Assembly: GCF_016019885.1 (NCBI RefSeq)
Contig: NZ_JAEANY010000004.1
Coordinates: forward strand, 83,054-147,053
Direction of reading: 5' to 3'
Origin: Aurantiacibacter sediminis
GTDB taxonomy: Bacteria; Pseudomonadota; Alphaproteobacteria; Sphingomonadales; Sphingomonadaceae
DNA length: 64,000 bases
The translations under genes and the position numbers were made by a program. The notes beneath the pieces were generated by a model that saw only the letters and a program-made list of their open reading frames with translations, did no database searches and was not told the origin of the DNA. Shown piece after piece: positions 54,996 to 63,976 of the stretch (position 1 is the stretch's first letter; each line of letters begins with the position of its first letter).

Positions 54996-56687
54996 GTGAA
55001 ATTCGCTCGTATCGCAGCCGCTTTTGCTGCGCTTTCTGCCTTTTCGACGCCCGCGCTGGCGGACACCTGGATCGACAATGTCGAAGGTATTTCGATAGGC
55101 CGCGATGGCACTATCGATCGCTTTACCGGCATGGTGATCGACGAGGACGGGCGCATTTCCGAATTGCTCGACTTCGGCGATCGGCCCACGCGCGAAATAG
55201 AATACCGCGTCGATGGCGAAGGCCGCGTCATGGTGCCCGGCTTTATAGATGGCCACGCGCATCTCATGGGGCTCGGTCTCGGCACGCTGGTGCTCGATCT
55301 GTCCGGCACGACTTCGCTCAGCGAAGCGCTCGGCCGCATCGAAGCCTATGCCGCCGCCTATCCCGACCGACCGTGGATTATCGGGCGCGGCTGGAATCAG
55401 GAGCTTTGGGGCCTTGGCCGTTTTCCGACTGCGGCGGATCTCGATGCTATTGTGCCTGATCGCCCTGTCTGGCTGGAGCGTGTGGATGGCCATGCCGGCT
55501 GGGCTAACTCGATTGCCTTGGAAGCGGGCGGGGTAACAGCTTCCACAGCCGATCCCGATGGCGGACGCATTGAGCGTCTTGCCGGATCGCGCGCTCCGGC
55601 AGGCGTGCTTGTCGATGCAGCCATGCCGATGGTCGCCGAACAAATCCCCCCGCCTTTGCCCGAAGATCGCGACCTGGCGCTGTACAATGCGCAAAATTTG
55701 CTGCTGAGCCACGGCATCACCGCGATGGCTGACATGGGCACCACCGTCGAGGACTGGATGACCATTCGCCGCGCAGGGGATGCCGGATGGCTGCAGATCC
55801 GCGTGATGGCCTATGCCGATTCGGTAGACTCCATGCTGCTCATCGGCGGACCGCGCCCTTCAGATTGGCTTTATGATGATCGCCTGCGTCTCAATGGCGT
55901 GAAGCTCTATCTCGATGGCGCGCTCGGCTCACGCGGAGCCTTGCTGCTCGATGATTACGAGGACGATCACGGCAATCGCGGGCTGCCGCTCCTCAATGGC
56001 ACGCAGCTGCGCAATTTGATGAGCCGCGCCGCGCTCGACAGTTTTCAGGTCGCGGTGCATGCCATCGGAGATGCCGCCAATCAGGAAGCGCTGACGGCTA
56101 TCGAGGAATTGTCGGAGGATTACAGCGGCGATCGGCGTTGGCGAATTGAGCATGCGCAAATTGTGACGCCGCAAGATCTGCCCCGCTTTGGTCGAAACGG
56201 AATTATCGCCAGCATGCAGCCGGTCCACCAGACAAGCGACATGTTCATGGCAGAAGCACGGCTGGGCGATAATAGGCTGGGCGGTGCCTATGCTTGGAAA
56301 TCGATCCTCGATGCAGGTGGAACGTTGGCATTCGGCACCGATGCACCTGTGGAGCCTGTAGACCCCATGGCTGGCCTCGCGGTTGCCACGACACGGATGA
56401 ATGCAGACGGCGCGCCCGAAGGCGGATGGCGTGCGGAAGAGGCAATCAGCCGTGAACAGGCGCTTGCCGCCTATACTGCTGCCGCAGCCTATGCCGGTTT
56501 TGCCGAGGGCCGCTTTGGCAGGCTTGTACCCGGTGAGCGCGCGGATTTCGTGTTACTATCGGCGGACCCCTTGTTAGTCGGATCGCAACAAATCCGCGAT
56601 ATCAGGGTCTTGGAAACATGGATTGCCGGTCAACGTGTGTATGATGCGGACTTGCAACAGCCGGTGATTGAAGGGCCGGGCGAATAA
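54996..56687 (+). CDS. Exported amidohydrolase (YtcJ/Amidohydrolase_3 type)
   Basis: A 563-residue metal-dependent hydrolase with a Sec signal peptide (about 1-23, ending PALAD). It has the metal-ligand HxH at GFIDGHAHLMG (His87, His89), then a second-half VDGHAGWANS, IEHAQIVTP and a later GTDAPVEPVDP, as in YtcJ-type amidohydrolases. The GTG start lies 9 nt after GGAGG located at the end of the upstream gene. A periplasmic location is predicted; its substrate is unknown. Confidence 0.92.
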   Translation: MKFARIAAAFAALSAFSTPALADTWIDNVEGISIGRDGTIDRFTGMVIDEDGRISELLDFGDRPTREIEYRVDGEGRVMVPGFIDGHAHLMGLGLGTLVLDLSGTTSLSEALGRIEAYAAAYPDRPWIIGRGWNQELWGLGRFPTAADLDAIVPDRPVWLERVDGHAGWANSIALEAGGVTASTADPDGGRIERLAGSRAPAGVLVDAAMPMVAEQIPPPLPEDRDLALYNAQNLLLSHGITAMADMGTTVEDWMTIRRAGDAGWLQIRVMAYADSVDSMLLIGGPRPSDWLYDDRLRLNGVKLYLDGALGSRGALLLDDYEDDHGNRGLPLLNGTQLRNLMSRAALDSFQVAVHAIGDAANQEALTAIEELSEDYSGDRRWRIEHAQIVTPQDLPRFGRNGIIASMQPVHQTSDMFMAEARLGDNRLGGAYAWKSILDAGGTLAFGTDAPVEPVDPMAGLAVATTRMNADGAPEGGWRAEEAISREQALAAYTAAAAYAGFAEGRFGRLVPGERADFVLLSADPLLVGSQQIRDIRVLETWIAGQRVYDADLQQPVIEGPGE

Positions 56688-56769
56688 ATTGTTACATATT
56701 TGGTCTCGCCTTTCTCAGGATGAGACGTTATGCAACCATGTGAATCGAAAAATTGGGGTGAGTAACTCG

Positions 56770-57009
56770 ATGATGAAGAAATTTTTTACGACTGCTGCCG
56801 TTGCTGGCGCAATGATTGCGACACCGGCCATGGCGCAGGATGCCGCTTTTGACCGTCTGCCTGCTCCGGCTGAGCAGGGCGAAGACCTTTCCGCAACGCC
56901 GCCTGCCGGCATTTTCATCGGCATTGCTGCTGTCGTTGCAATCGTTCTGGGTGTCATCATTGCCACTGGCGAAAACGACGCGGACGAAACTCTGCCGACC
57001 AGCCCGTAA
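56770..57009 (+). CDS. Small exported membrane protein
   Basis: A 79-residue protein from ATG 56770 (or 78 from 56773), after a GGGGTGAG ribosome site. A signal peptide (MKKFFTTAAVAGAMIATPAMAQ) is followed by a ~20-residue polar part, one membrane helix (about 48-66, GIFIGIAAVVAIVLGVIIAT) and an acidic C-terminus. No family was recognised. It has its own strong terminator and may be an abundant small envelope protein, perhaps encoded with the amidohydrolase (82-bp gap). Confidence 0.75.
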   Translation: MMKKFFTTAAVAGAMIATPAMAQDAAFDRLPAPAEQGEDLSATPPAGIFIGIAAVVAIVLGVIIATGENDADETLPTSP

Positions 57010-57030
57010 GGACCGAGTTGAATGAATACG

Positions 57031-57056
57031 AAAAGGGGGCCGCGGCCCCCTTTTTT
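57031..57056. terminator. Strong bidirectional-type terminator
   Basis: AAAA, then the perfect 16-bp palindrome GGGGGCCGCGGCCCCC (57035-57050), then TTTTTT (57051-57056). It ends the plus-strand small membrane protein transcript and may also serve the convergent tatC transcript, which stops about 90 bp further on. Confidence 0.92.
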
Positions 57057-57143
57057 GTGCGCCATTGAGATGTGACGTGGCGCGGACGAATTGCGAGCGT
57101 GGGTTCGCAAACCATCGCCGCGCCGCCGCAGCTGACTTTTCCG

Positions 57144-58010
57144 TTAGTCTTTGCCCTTAGCCGGAGCTGCGCCTTCTGTTGACGCCGGCGCAATTTCAGC
57201 TTTCGCTTTCGCATCGGCTTTAGCCTGCTCGGCAGCTTCTTTCGCTTCCGCCTTGCGCCGCCTTTTTTCGCTAATCCGCATAAGGATGAGCGAGCCTTCG
57301 AATAGGACTATCAAAGGCGCGGCGAGCATAAGCTGCGACACGACATCGGGCGGGGTGATGATTGCAGCCGCAGCAAACACCGCGACAATCACATATTTGC
57401 GGCCAGCGACAAGCTGCTCGCGCGTCACCAGACCTGCCGCGTTCAGCAGCATCAGGACGACCGGCAGCAAGAAACTCACCCCGAAAGCCAGAATGAAGCG
57501 CATCACGAGATCGAGATACTCGCCCATGGCAGGAAGCGCCTGTGCGTTCAGGCCGCCCGCATCGCCTTGGAAACCAAGGAACCAGGTGAAAGCCAACGGC
57601 ATCACCACGAAATAAGCGAGCGAGCCGCCCAGGATGAATAAGATCGGTGTCGCAATCAGGAAGGGAAGAAAAGCCTTCTTTTCCTTGGCGTAAAGGCCGG
57701 GCGCGACAAAGCGCCACAGCTGGTTCGCGATGATCGGGAAGGACACGAAAATCGCGGCAAACAAAGCGACTTTGATCTCGACAAAGAACGCCTCGTAAAG
57801 CCGCGTATAAATGAGCTGGCCCTGCCCCTCTGGAAAAGCCGCAGTCAGAGGGCGGACAAGAAAGCCGAAGATCTCATCGGCGAAATAGAAGCAAATCGCG
57901 AAAGCGATGCCGATCGCGATGACGGCCCTGAACAGGCGACCGCGCAGCTCGACCAGATGATCGAGCAGCGGGGCCTGTGTCTCGTCGAGATCGCTGACTT
58001 TGAGAGCCAT
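57144..58010 (-). CDS. tatC: Twin-arginine translocase subunit TatC
   Basis: TatC is the membrane receptor for twin-arginine signal peptides and translocates folded proteins. The 288-residue protein has six hydrophobic segments, the N-terminal Glu in LLDHLVELRGRLFRAV (TatC signature), FVAPGLYAKEKKAFLPF in the first cytoplasmic loop and a basic/Ala-rich C-terminal tail. It follows tatB by 3 nt and is last in the operon. Confidence 0.97.
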   Translation of the reverse strand: MALKVSDLDETQAPLLDHLVELRGRLFRAVIAIGIAFAICFYFADEIFGFLVRPLTAAFPEGQGQLIYTRLYEAFFVEIKVALFAAIFVSFPIIANQLWRFVAPGLYAKEKKAFLPFLIATPILFILGGSLAYFVVMPLAFTWFLGFQGDAGGLNAQALPAMGEYLDLVMRFILAFGVSFLLPVVLMLLNAAGLVTREQLVAGRKYVIVAVFAAAAIITPPDVVSQLMLAAPLIVLFEGSLILMRISEKRRRKAEAKEAAEQAKADAKAKAEIAPASTEGAAPAKGKD

Positions 58011-58013
58011 CGC

Positions 58014-58514
58014 CTAACTGTCCTTGCTCTCGGCGGGGGCTGCAGCAGGCGCCTTGTCGTCGGTATCCGGCGGCAAATCAGCTTGCTTGGCAGCCTGCGC
58101 TTCCAGTTCCGCTTCGCGCGCCGCGCGCTCGGCTTCCTCAGCCGCCGCCCGCTGCTTTTCCGCGATGATTTTCAATTCGGTTGCCTTGTCACGCGGAGCT
58201 TCCTGGGGCTTCGTTGGAGCCGCGGCGACCGGCTTGGCAGGGTAAGCGCCTGTCGGCTCCATTTCTGCAGGAGCGCCTTCGGGATGCTCACGCATGATGC
58301 GCTCATTCTGCTCTTTCCAGCGCTTCTCCATGTCCTCGAGTTCAGCATCGCGGACTACCGTATCGAGGCCGGAGCGAAACTGGGCAGAAAGCTTGCGCAA
58401 TTTACCCACCCAGCGCCCGACCATGCGCAGCGCAACCGGCATGTCATCCTTACCGATGACGAGCACCGCCACCACAAAGATGAGCAGCAATTCTACTGCA
58501 CCGATATCGAACAT
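58014..58514 (-). CDS. tatB: Sec-independent translocase subunit TatB
   Basis: TatB forms the receptor complex with TatC. The 166-residue protein has the short N-terminal helix with Glu8 (MFDIGAVELLLIFVVAV), an amphipathic helix (MPVALRMVGRWVGKLRKLSAQFR) and a long coiled, Glu/Ala-rich C-terminal part. The usual GP(K)DLP turn reads GKDDMP here, so the conserved first proline is replaced by Lys. It sits between tatA (34-bp gap) and tatC. Confidence 0.93.
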   Translation of the reverse strand: MFDIGAVELLLIFVVAVLVIGKDDMPVALRMVGRWVGKLRKLSAQFRSGLDTVVRDAELEDMEKRWKEQNERIMREHPEGAPAEMEPTGAYPAKPVAAAPTKPQEAPRDKATELKIIAEKQRAAAEEAERAAREAELEAQAAKQADLPPDTDDKAPAAAPAESKDS

Positions 58515-58548
58515 CTAAAGCGCCCTCACCAGCCGCGCGGGGCCGGGA

Positions 58549-58794
58549 TCAGCCGGCAGTCTTGTCGTTTCGCGACTGAGTTTCGGGGGTTTCCGAAGCT
58601 GCAGGTGCATCCTCGGCCGGGGCTTCGATCTGCGGGCTGTTTTCAGAAGACGCGCGCGTTTCCTCAGTCATACCCTTTTTGAAGCTACTAATCCCCTTGC
58701 CGAAATCGCCCATCATTTCAGAAATGCGGCCGCGCCCGAACAGGACGAGAACGACAATAGCGACGATCAGAATCTGCCAAATACCTGGCTGCAT
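58549..58794 (-). CDS. tatA: Sec-independent translocase subunit TatA
   Basis: TatA forms the size-variable translocation element of the twin-arginine pathway. The 81-residue protein has a short membrane helix ([16 protein letters not shown]) with the FGRGRI turn replacing FGxxKL, an amphipathic helix starting [18 protein letters not shown], and a polar acidic tail. It sits between scpB and tatB. Confidence 0.95.
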   Translation of the reverse strand: MQPGIWQILIVAIVVLVLFGRGRISEMMGDFGKGISSFKKGMTEETRASSENSPQIEAPAEDAPAASETPETQSRNDKTAG

Positions 58795-58826
58795 GATATT
58801 TCCTCGATTGGGATTGAGGGCTTAAC

Positions 58827-59522
58827 TTAAGCCTTTTCGTCCGGAGTTTCCAGCGCTGCGATTCTCGCCGCGCTATCTGCATCCGAAATGTTTGCACTCA
58901 TATCGGCCTCTTCGGCCGTATCTTCTGCCTCCGCAGCCTGCTCTGCTGCCAACTGCTCTTCCTTCTTGGCGACCATGTCATCATAGGCATCGTTGACCGG
59001 ATCGAGCAGGCCCGCGGCTTTCAATTCGGCAAGGCCCGGCAAGTCCTTGCGGGTCTCCAATCCGAAATGGCCGAGAAAATCCGGCGTCGTGGCGTAGATC
59101 ACCGGCCGACCGGGCACTTCACGCCTCCCTGCGGCGCGCACCCAGCCTGCTTCCATCAGCACATCCAAGGTCCCGCCACTGGTCTGCACGCCGCGAATCG
59201 CCTCGATCTCCGCACGGCTGACAGGCTCGTGATAGGCAATGATTGCGAGAACTTCGGTGGCCGCGCGCGAAAGCCGGCGCACCTGCTCTTTTTCTCGCCG
59301 TAGTAGATGTGCAAGATCGGGCGCGGTCTGAAATTGCCAGCGCCTGCCTCTCTCCACCAGCACCACGCCGCGATCCTGATAAAGTCCCTGCAATTCCGAA
59401 AGCGCATCCTTGACATCGGCATCGCCCAAATGCGCGGAAATCTGCTCGCGCGTCATCGGCTCTTCCGCTGCGAAAAGGCAGGCCTCCACCGCGCGTGCGA
59501 GATCGGATGGTTGCGCGCTCAT
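58827..59522 (-). CDS. scpB: Condensin complex subunit ScpB
   Basis: ScpB is a winged-helix protein that joins ScpA and SMC in chromosome segregation. The 231-residue protein has the N-terminal LARAVEACLFAAEEPMTREQI, a second winged-helix part with ATEVLAIIAYHEPVSRAEIEAIRGVQ (seen in all ScpB proteins), and a Glu/Asp-rich C-terminal tail. Its ATG overlaps the scpA stop by 4 nt. Confidence 0.96.
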   Translation of the reverse strand: MSAQPSDLARAVEACLFAAEEPMTREQISAHLGDADVKDALSELQGLYQDRGVVLVERGRRWQFQTAPDLAHLLRREKEQVRRLSRAATEVLAIIAYHEPVSRAEIEAIRGVQTSGGTLDVLMEAGWVRAAGRREVPGRPVIYATTPDFLGHFGLETRKDLPGLAELKAAGLLDPVNDAYDDMVAKKEEQLAAEQAAEAEDTAEEADMSANISDADSAARIAALETPDEKA

Positions 59523-60343
59523 GCCCGCATCCGCCGCAGATGGAGCGGGCCGAAAGTGTCGTCCTGACGAAGCTCCGCCTTGCCCAGCCGCGCCAGTTCC
59601 AGCGCCGCAACGAAACTCGATGCAAGCGCGCTTTTCTTGAGGCGCGGTTCGGCATCGCCCGGCAGGAAAGCGCGGATTTCCATCCAGTCCACTGTGACGC
59701 CGAGCAGGGCAGAAACGCGATCAAGCGCGCTATCCAGGGTCATCACAGGCCGCTCAGCCACCATGTGCACGACAGGCTCCGTGCGCAATTTGACCTGCCC
59801 GTAAGCGCGCACGAGCTGATACCAATCGCATTGCCACGCGTTCTTGCGCAGGATCTTCAGGCCTTCCGGCGCGCCGCGAGCGAATACATCGCGGCCCAAT
59901 CTATCCCGTGTCATAAGGCGAGCGCCCGCTTCCCGCATCGCGCCCAAACGCTGGAGCCGCAATTGCAGCCTGAGCGCTAGTTCTTCAGGCGAAGGGTCTT
60001 CCTGCTCTTCCTTTGGCAGCAGCAGGGCGGATTTAAGGTAAGCGAGCCAAGCGGCCATCACAAGATAGTCTGCCGCGATCTCCAGCTTCAACGCTTCGGC
60101 CCGCTCGATATAATCGATATATTGATCGACCAGCGCGAGGATGGAAATGGATTTGAGATCGACCTTTTGCCGGCGCGCGAGATCGAGCAACAGGTCAAGC
60201 GGGCCTTCCCAGCCATCGAGCTCCAGATAGAGCGCATTCTCATCGACCGTGCCCGGTGCGGCGATGCCCCGCCATTCTTCACCGCTATCCGTGACCTCGT
60301 CAGTCCGTTCGACCAACCCGCCTTCTTCGATGGCCGCGCTCAT
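59519..60343 (-). CDS. scpA: Condensin complex subunit ScpA
   Basis: ScpA is the kleisin of the SMC complex. The 274-residue protein begins the conserved domain at LELDGWEGPLDLLLDLARRQKVDL (about 36-59), followed by ISILALVDQYIDYI and YLVMAAWLAYLKSALLLP, with a C-terminal winged-helix part (LARLGKAELRQ). The first ~30 residues are an acidic extension. The ATG overlaps the nagZ stop by 4 nt. Confidence 0.96.
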   Translation of the reverse strand: MSAAIEEGGLVERTDEVTDSGEEWRGIAAPGTVDENALYLELDGWEGPLDLLLDLARRQKVDLKSISILALVDQYIDYIERAEALKLEIAADYLVMAAWLAYLKSALLLPKEEQEDPSPEELALRLQLRLQRLGAMREAGARLMTRDRLGRDVFARGAPEGLKILRKNAWQCDWYQLVRAYGQVKLRTEPVVHMVAERPVMTLDSALDRVSALLGVTVDWMEIRAFLPGDAEPRLKKSALASSFVAALELARLGKAELRQDDTFGPLHLRRMRA

Positions 60344-61359
60344 GCCTGCACTCCCGCCGCTTCAAGCAACCCATCGCGCTGGGCGACGAGTTTGTCACGA
60401 GATGCAGAATCACCAGGCGTGCCAGTATCAGCGAGCGCCCGATCTAGCCGAGCATGCGCTGCATCTGTCATGGCAGGAACGGCTTTCATTGTGCCTTCCA
60501 TGTCGTCCATCTTGCCCCAGCAATTGAGCACGACATCACACCCCGCCGCGATCGCGCGGGCAGAGCGTTCAGGAATAGTGCCTTCCAGCGCTTCCATGTC
60601 GATATCATCGGTCAAAAGCAGACCATCGAATCCTATGCGGCCGCGAATGATTTCGCCGATGACCTTTTCGGACAAAGTTGCCGGATTGTCCCTATCCCAT
60701 GTGGGGTATCTGATATGCGCGCTCATGCCGATTGGAGCGTCAGCGAGCTTCTGGAACGGCGCGATGTCGACTTGCAGTTCTTCCGCGCTCGCTTCCACCA
60801 CGGGCAAGTCCTTGTGGCTATCCACCATGGCGCGCCCATGCCCCGGCATGTGCTTGATGCAACCCGCAACGCCGCCGCGCGCGAGGCCATCGAGGACGGC
60901 CCGACCAAGTGCAGCGACTTGCATCGGTTCTGCACCCAGAGCCCGGTCTCCGATCACATCGTGAGAGCCCTCCACTCGCACATCGAGGAGCGGCAAGTAA
61001 TCGACGGTGATGCCGACTTCGTGCAAATCCATCGCCAGCAATTGCGCATTGGCGCGCACCGCCTGGATCGCGCTGGCTGGTGCAATCTCGTAGAGCTGGG
61101 CGAAGACGCCCTGCGGTGGGTAGGCGGTCCATTCGGGCGGCTTCATCCGCGATACGCGGCCGCCTTCCTGGTCGATACTGATCAGCAGCTTTTCTCGGCC
61201 ATGTATGCTGCGTAGATCGTCGGTCAGCGCACGCAATTGCTCACGCGTTTCGACATTGCGACCGAACAGTATGTAGCCCGCCGGGTCAGCCTCTTTGAAG
61301 AAAGCGCGTTCGGCATCGGTCAGCTGCGGACCGGAAAGGCTGAAAATTGCGGGCGTCAT
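60340..61359 (-). CDS. nagZ: Beta-N-acetylhexosaminidase NagZ (GH3)
   Basis: NagZ removes GlcNAc from anhydromuropeptides during cell-wall recycling in the cytoplasm. The 339-residue protein shows SIDQEGGRVSR, the catalytic loop CIKHMPGHGRAMVDSHKDLP (the Asp-His pair) and the nucleophile segment LLTDDIDMEAL. The length matches the family. It opens the nagZ-scpA-scpB-tat part of the operon, 99 bp after the SPOR gene. Confidence 0.96.
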   Translation of the reverse strand: MTPAIFSLSGPQLTDAERAFFKEADPAGYILFGRNVETREQLRALTDDLRSIHGREKLLISIDQEGGRVSRMKPPEWTAYPPQGVFAQLYEIAPASAIQAVRANAQLLAMDLHEVGITVDYLPLLDVRVEGSHDVIGDRALGAEPMQVAALGRAVLDGLARGGVAGCIKHMPGHGRAMVDSHKDLPVVEASAEELQVDIAPFQKLADAPIGMSAHIRYPTWDRDNPATLSEKVIGEIIRGRIGFDGLLLTDDIDMEALEGTIPERSARAIAAGCDVVLNCWGKMDDMEGTMKAVPAMTDAAHARLDRALADTGTPGDSASRDKLVAQRDGLLEAAGVQA

Positions 61360-61458
61360 ATGCTCTATTTACGCCTGAAAAGCGCCAATCGCGCAAGCGA
61401 TTCACCATAGCCCATAGGGGAAAACGACAGGAACTGCCGGATCTAGTCGGCCCTGCAA

Positions 61459-62157
61459 TTAGCGCACATAGCAATCCCCGCCCGATGCGCGGATTGAGCG
61501 GCAAACGCTATCGGCTGCAGAACGATCGGAAGCGACAGCTTGCAAGCGGAATACATCCGCGCCATTCACTTCGGCTTCGACAATGCGATAGCGCAGCCCT
61601 GACAGCGCGCTGAAACGGTTCGAAGCGCTGCTCCAGGCTGTCTGCGCATCGGAACGGCTACCGAACGCACCGATCTGGACGTAAGCGCCGCCAGTAGCTT
61701 CCGTTTCGCCGCGTGAGCCCGATACACCATCCTGATTGCGATCTATGCTGGGGCGTGCATTGCTATCTCCGCCATCGCTCGCCTCGATCCGGCCGCGCGT
61801 GCTCTCACCCTCGGCGACTTGGAAGGCCTGATCGCCCGTGCCCGAAACGTCGCGGCCACCCGGATCTTCCGGGCGCTGTTTGTAGGCGCCTTCCGGCGCT
61901 TCGATTGTGCTGCCGTCTGCGATCAGTTCAGCATCGGGCGTGTCTTTCGTGAACCACCAGACGCCGAACAGCGCCGCGGCGACAACCAACAGGCCGACTA
62001 CCGCAATGCCGATCAGGCGGAAGTCGAAACCACCTTCATCCTCGTAATCATCGCCTTCGAGCCATGGGAGATCCTCATCCTCGTCAGCAAGAGCCAGCTG
62101 CTCCTCCTGCTCCAAGGATTCATCCCCGGTCTCGTTTTCATCACCTTGATAGGTCAT
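61459..62157 (-). CDS. SPOR domain membrane protein
   Basis: A 232-residue bitopic protein: an acidic cytoplasmic N-terminus (about 1-45), one membrane helix (about 47-68, LIGIAVVGLLVVAAALFGVWW), a polar periplasmic linker, and a C-terminal SPOR domain (about 153-232) with AYVQIGAFGSRSDAQ and VFRLQAVASDRSAADSVCRSI. SPOR domains bind denuded glycan strands at the septum, so a role in division is likely. Its ATG is 3 nt after the argS stop. Confidence 0.93.
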   Translation of the reverse strand: MTYQGDENETGDESLEQEEQLALADEDEDLPWLEGDDYEDEGGFDFRLIGIAVVGLLVVAAALFGVWWFTKDTPDAELIADGSTIEAPEGAYKQRPEDPGGRDVSGTGDQAFQVAEGESTRGRIEASDGGDSNARPSIDRNQDGVSGSRGETEATGGAYVQIGAFGSRSDAQTAWSSASNRFSALSGLRYRIVEAEVNGADVFRLQAVASDRSAADSVCRSIRASGGDCYVR

Positions 62158-62160
62158 GTG

Positions 62161-63909
62161 TTACAACTCCTCGACGGCTTCGACCCCCAATAGCGCGAGC
62201 CCGTTACGAATTACCTGCCCGATCTGCGCTGACAAGAACAGTCTCGCGGCGGACAAATCGGGCTGCTGTGCCACGATAATGCGCTTTTCCGCATCGTCAT
62301 TGCCCAAATTCCAGAAGGCATGGAAGGCGGCTGCGAGGTCATAGAGATAGAAAGCGATCCGGTGCGGTTCGCGCGCGCGGGCAGCAGCTTCGACCTCGCG
62401 CGGGAATTGTGCAGCTTGCTTGACCAGTGCCAGATCATCTTCGCCTAGCAATTCCAGTGAATAGCCGGAAGGCTCGATACCCTGCTCATCCGCCTTGCGC
62501 AGGATCGAGCAAATCCGCGCATGGGCGTATTGCACGTAGAACACCGGATTATCTTTCGAGGCTTCGACCACTTTGGCAAAGTCGAAATCCATCTGCGCTT
62601 CGGGTTTGCGGGTGAGCATGGAGAAGCGAACGACGTCCTTACCCACTTCATCGACCATGTCGGCGATGGTCACGAAATTGCCCGAACGCTTGGACATCTT
62701 CGCAGGCTCGCCATCGCGCAGCAGCTGCACCATCTGCACCAGCTTAACATCGAAAGGGATGGGCTTGCCGTCGCCTTCGGACAATGCTGCGACGGCCGCC
62801 TTGATGCGCTTCACCGTGCCTGAGTGATCCGCACCCCAGATGTCGATCAGCTCGTCAGCCTTTTCGGCCTTTTGCATGTGATAGGCGAGATCGGCGCCGA
62901 AATAGGTCCATTTGCCGCCAGACTTTTTGATCGGGCGGTCCTGATCGTCGCCATATTTGGTGGAGCGGAACAGCGGCAGTTCGACAGGCTCCCAATCCTC
63001 CGGCGGGGCCTTGCCCTTGGGCGCTTCCAGCACACCGTCATAGACAAGGTCATGTTCGCGCAGCCAAGCCTCGGCAGCTTCGGGCTTTTTCGCCGCCTGC
63101 AGCGCCGCTTCGGACGCGAACACGTCGTGTTCGATACCAAGCTTGCCGAGATCGGACTTGATCATGTCCATCATCCGCTCGACAGCAAAGGCGCGGAAGA
63201 TGGGCAGCCACTCCGCCTCATCGGCGGCCTGGTAGCGATCGCCGAATTCGCTTTTCGCATCCTCGCCGACCGAGACGAGATAGGCACCGGGGTAATAACC
63301 TTCGGGAATCTCGCCGATGTCTTCGCCCAATGCTTCGCGGTAGCGCAGGTGCGCCGAGCGGGCGAGCGTATCGACCTGGCTGCCAGCGTCATTCACATAG
63401 TATTCGCGCGTTACCTCATGTCCTGCATATTCCAGCAGGCTGGCGAGTGCATCGCCGACCACCGCGCCGCGGCAATGGCCCATATGCATGGGGCCGGTGG
63501 GGTTGGCTGAGACATATTCGACATTCACGCGCTTGCCCTGCCCCATGGTCGATTTGCCATAGGCATCGCCAAGCGCAGCTATCGCGGCAATTTCCTCGCG
63601 CCATACGATGGGAGCCAGACGCAAATTGATAAAGCCGGGGCCTGCGATTTCAGCGCTTTCGATCAGCGCATCGCGGTCCAGATGTTCGACGATCTTTTCC
63701 GCGAGCGCACGCGGATTGGTCTTCGCCTGCTTGGCCAGCACCATGGCCGCATTGGTGGCGAGATCACCATGCGAGGAATCGCGCGGCGGCTCTACGCTGA
63801 CATTGTGGCGCGGCGTATCGGGCGGCAGCGTGCCTTCCGCCTCAAGCGCGGCGAGCACCGCATCGATTTTCTCCGCAAAAGCGGCGTAAAGAGTGTGTGT
63901 TTCAGACAT
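62161..63909 (-). CDS. argS: Arginyl-tRNA synthetase
   Basis: ArgS charges tRNA-Arg. The 582-residue protein has the N-terminal ARG additional domain, the class I HIGH equivalent in SANPTGPMHMGHCRGAVVGD, the KMSKS equivalent KMSKRSGNFV, and a DALR anticodon-binding domain at the C-terminus (YVQYAHARICSILRK). It heads the operon with the SPOR, nagZ, scpAB and tat genes, an order common in alphaproteobacteria. Confidence 0.97.
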   Translation of the reverse strand: MSETHTLYAAFAEKIDAVLAALEAEGTLPPDTPRHNVSVEPPRDSSHGDLATNAAMVLAKQAKTNPRALAEKIVEHLDRDALIESAEIAGPGFINLRLAPIVWREEIAAIAALGDAYGKSTMGQGKRVNVEYVSANPTGPMHMGHCRGAVVGDALASLLEYAGHEVTREYYVNDAGSQVDTLARSAHLRYREALGEDIGEIPEGYYPGAYLVSVGEDAKSEFGDRYQAADEAEWLPIFRAFAVERMMDMIKSDLGKLGIEHDVFASEAALQAAKKPEAAEAWLREHDLVYDGVLEAPKGKAPPEDWEPVELPLFRSTKYGDDQDRPIKKSGGKWTYFGADLAYHMQKAEKADELIDIWGADHSGTVKRIKAAVAALSEGDGKPIPFDVKLVQMVQLLRDGEPAKMSKRSGNFVTIADMVDEVGKDVVRFSMLTRKPEAQMDFDFAKVVEASKDNPVFYVQYAHARICSILRKADEQGIEPSGYSLELLGEDDLALVKQAAQFPREVEAAARAREPHRIAFYLYDLAAAFHAFWNLGNDDAEKRIIVAQQPDLSAARLFLSAQIGQVIRNGLALLGVEAVEEL

Positions 63910-63976
63910 GCCGGGCCGGTTAGCCTTTTTGCATGCCAGGGGGAAGGCTCTGATTGTGCCCCGAGGGGGCGATCAA

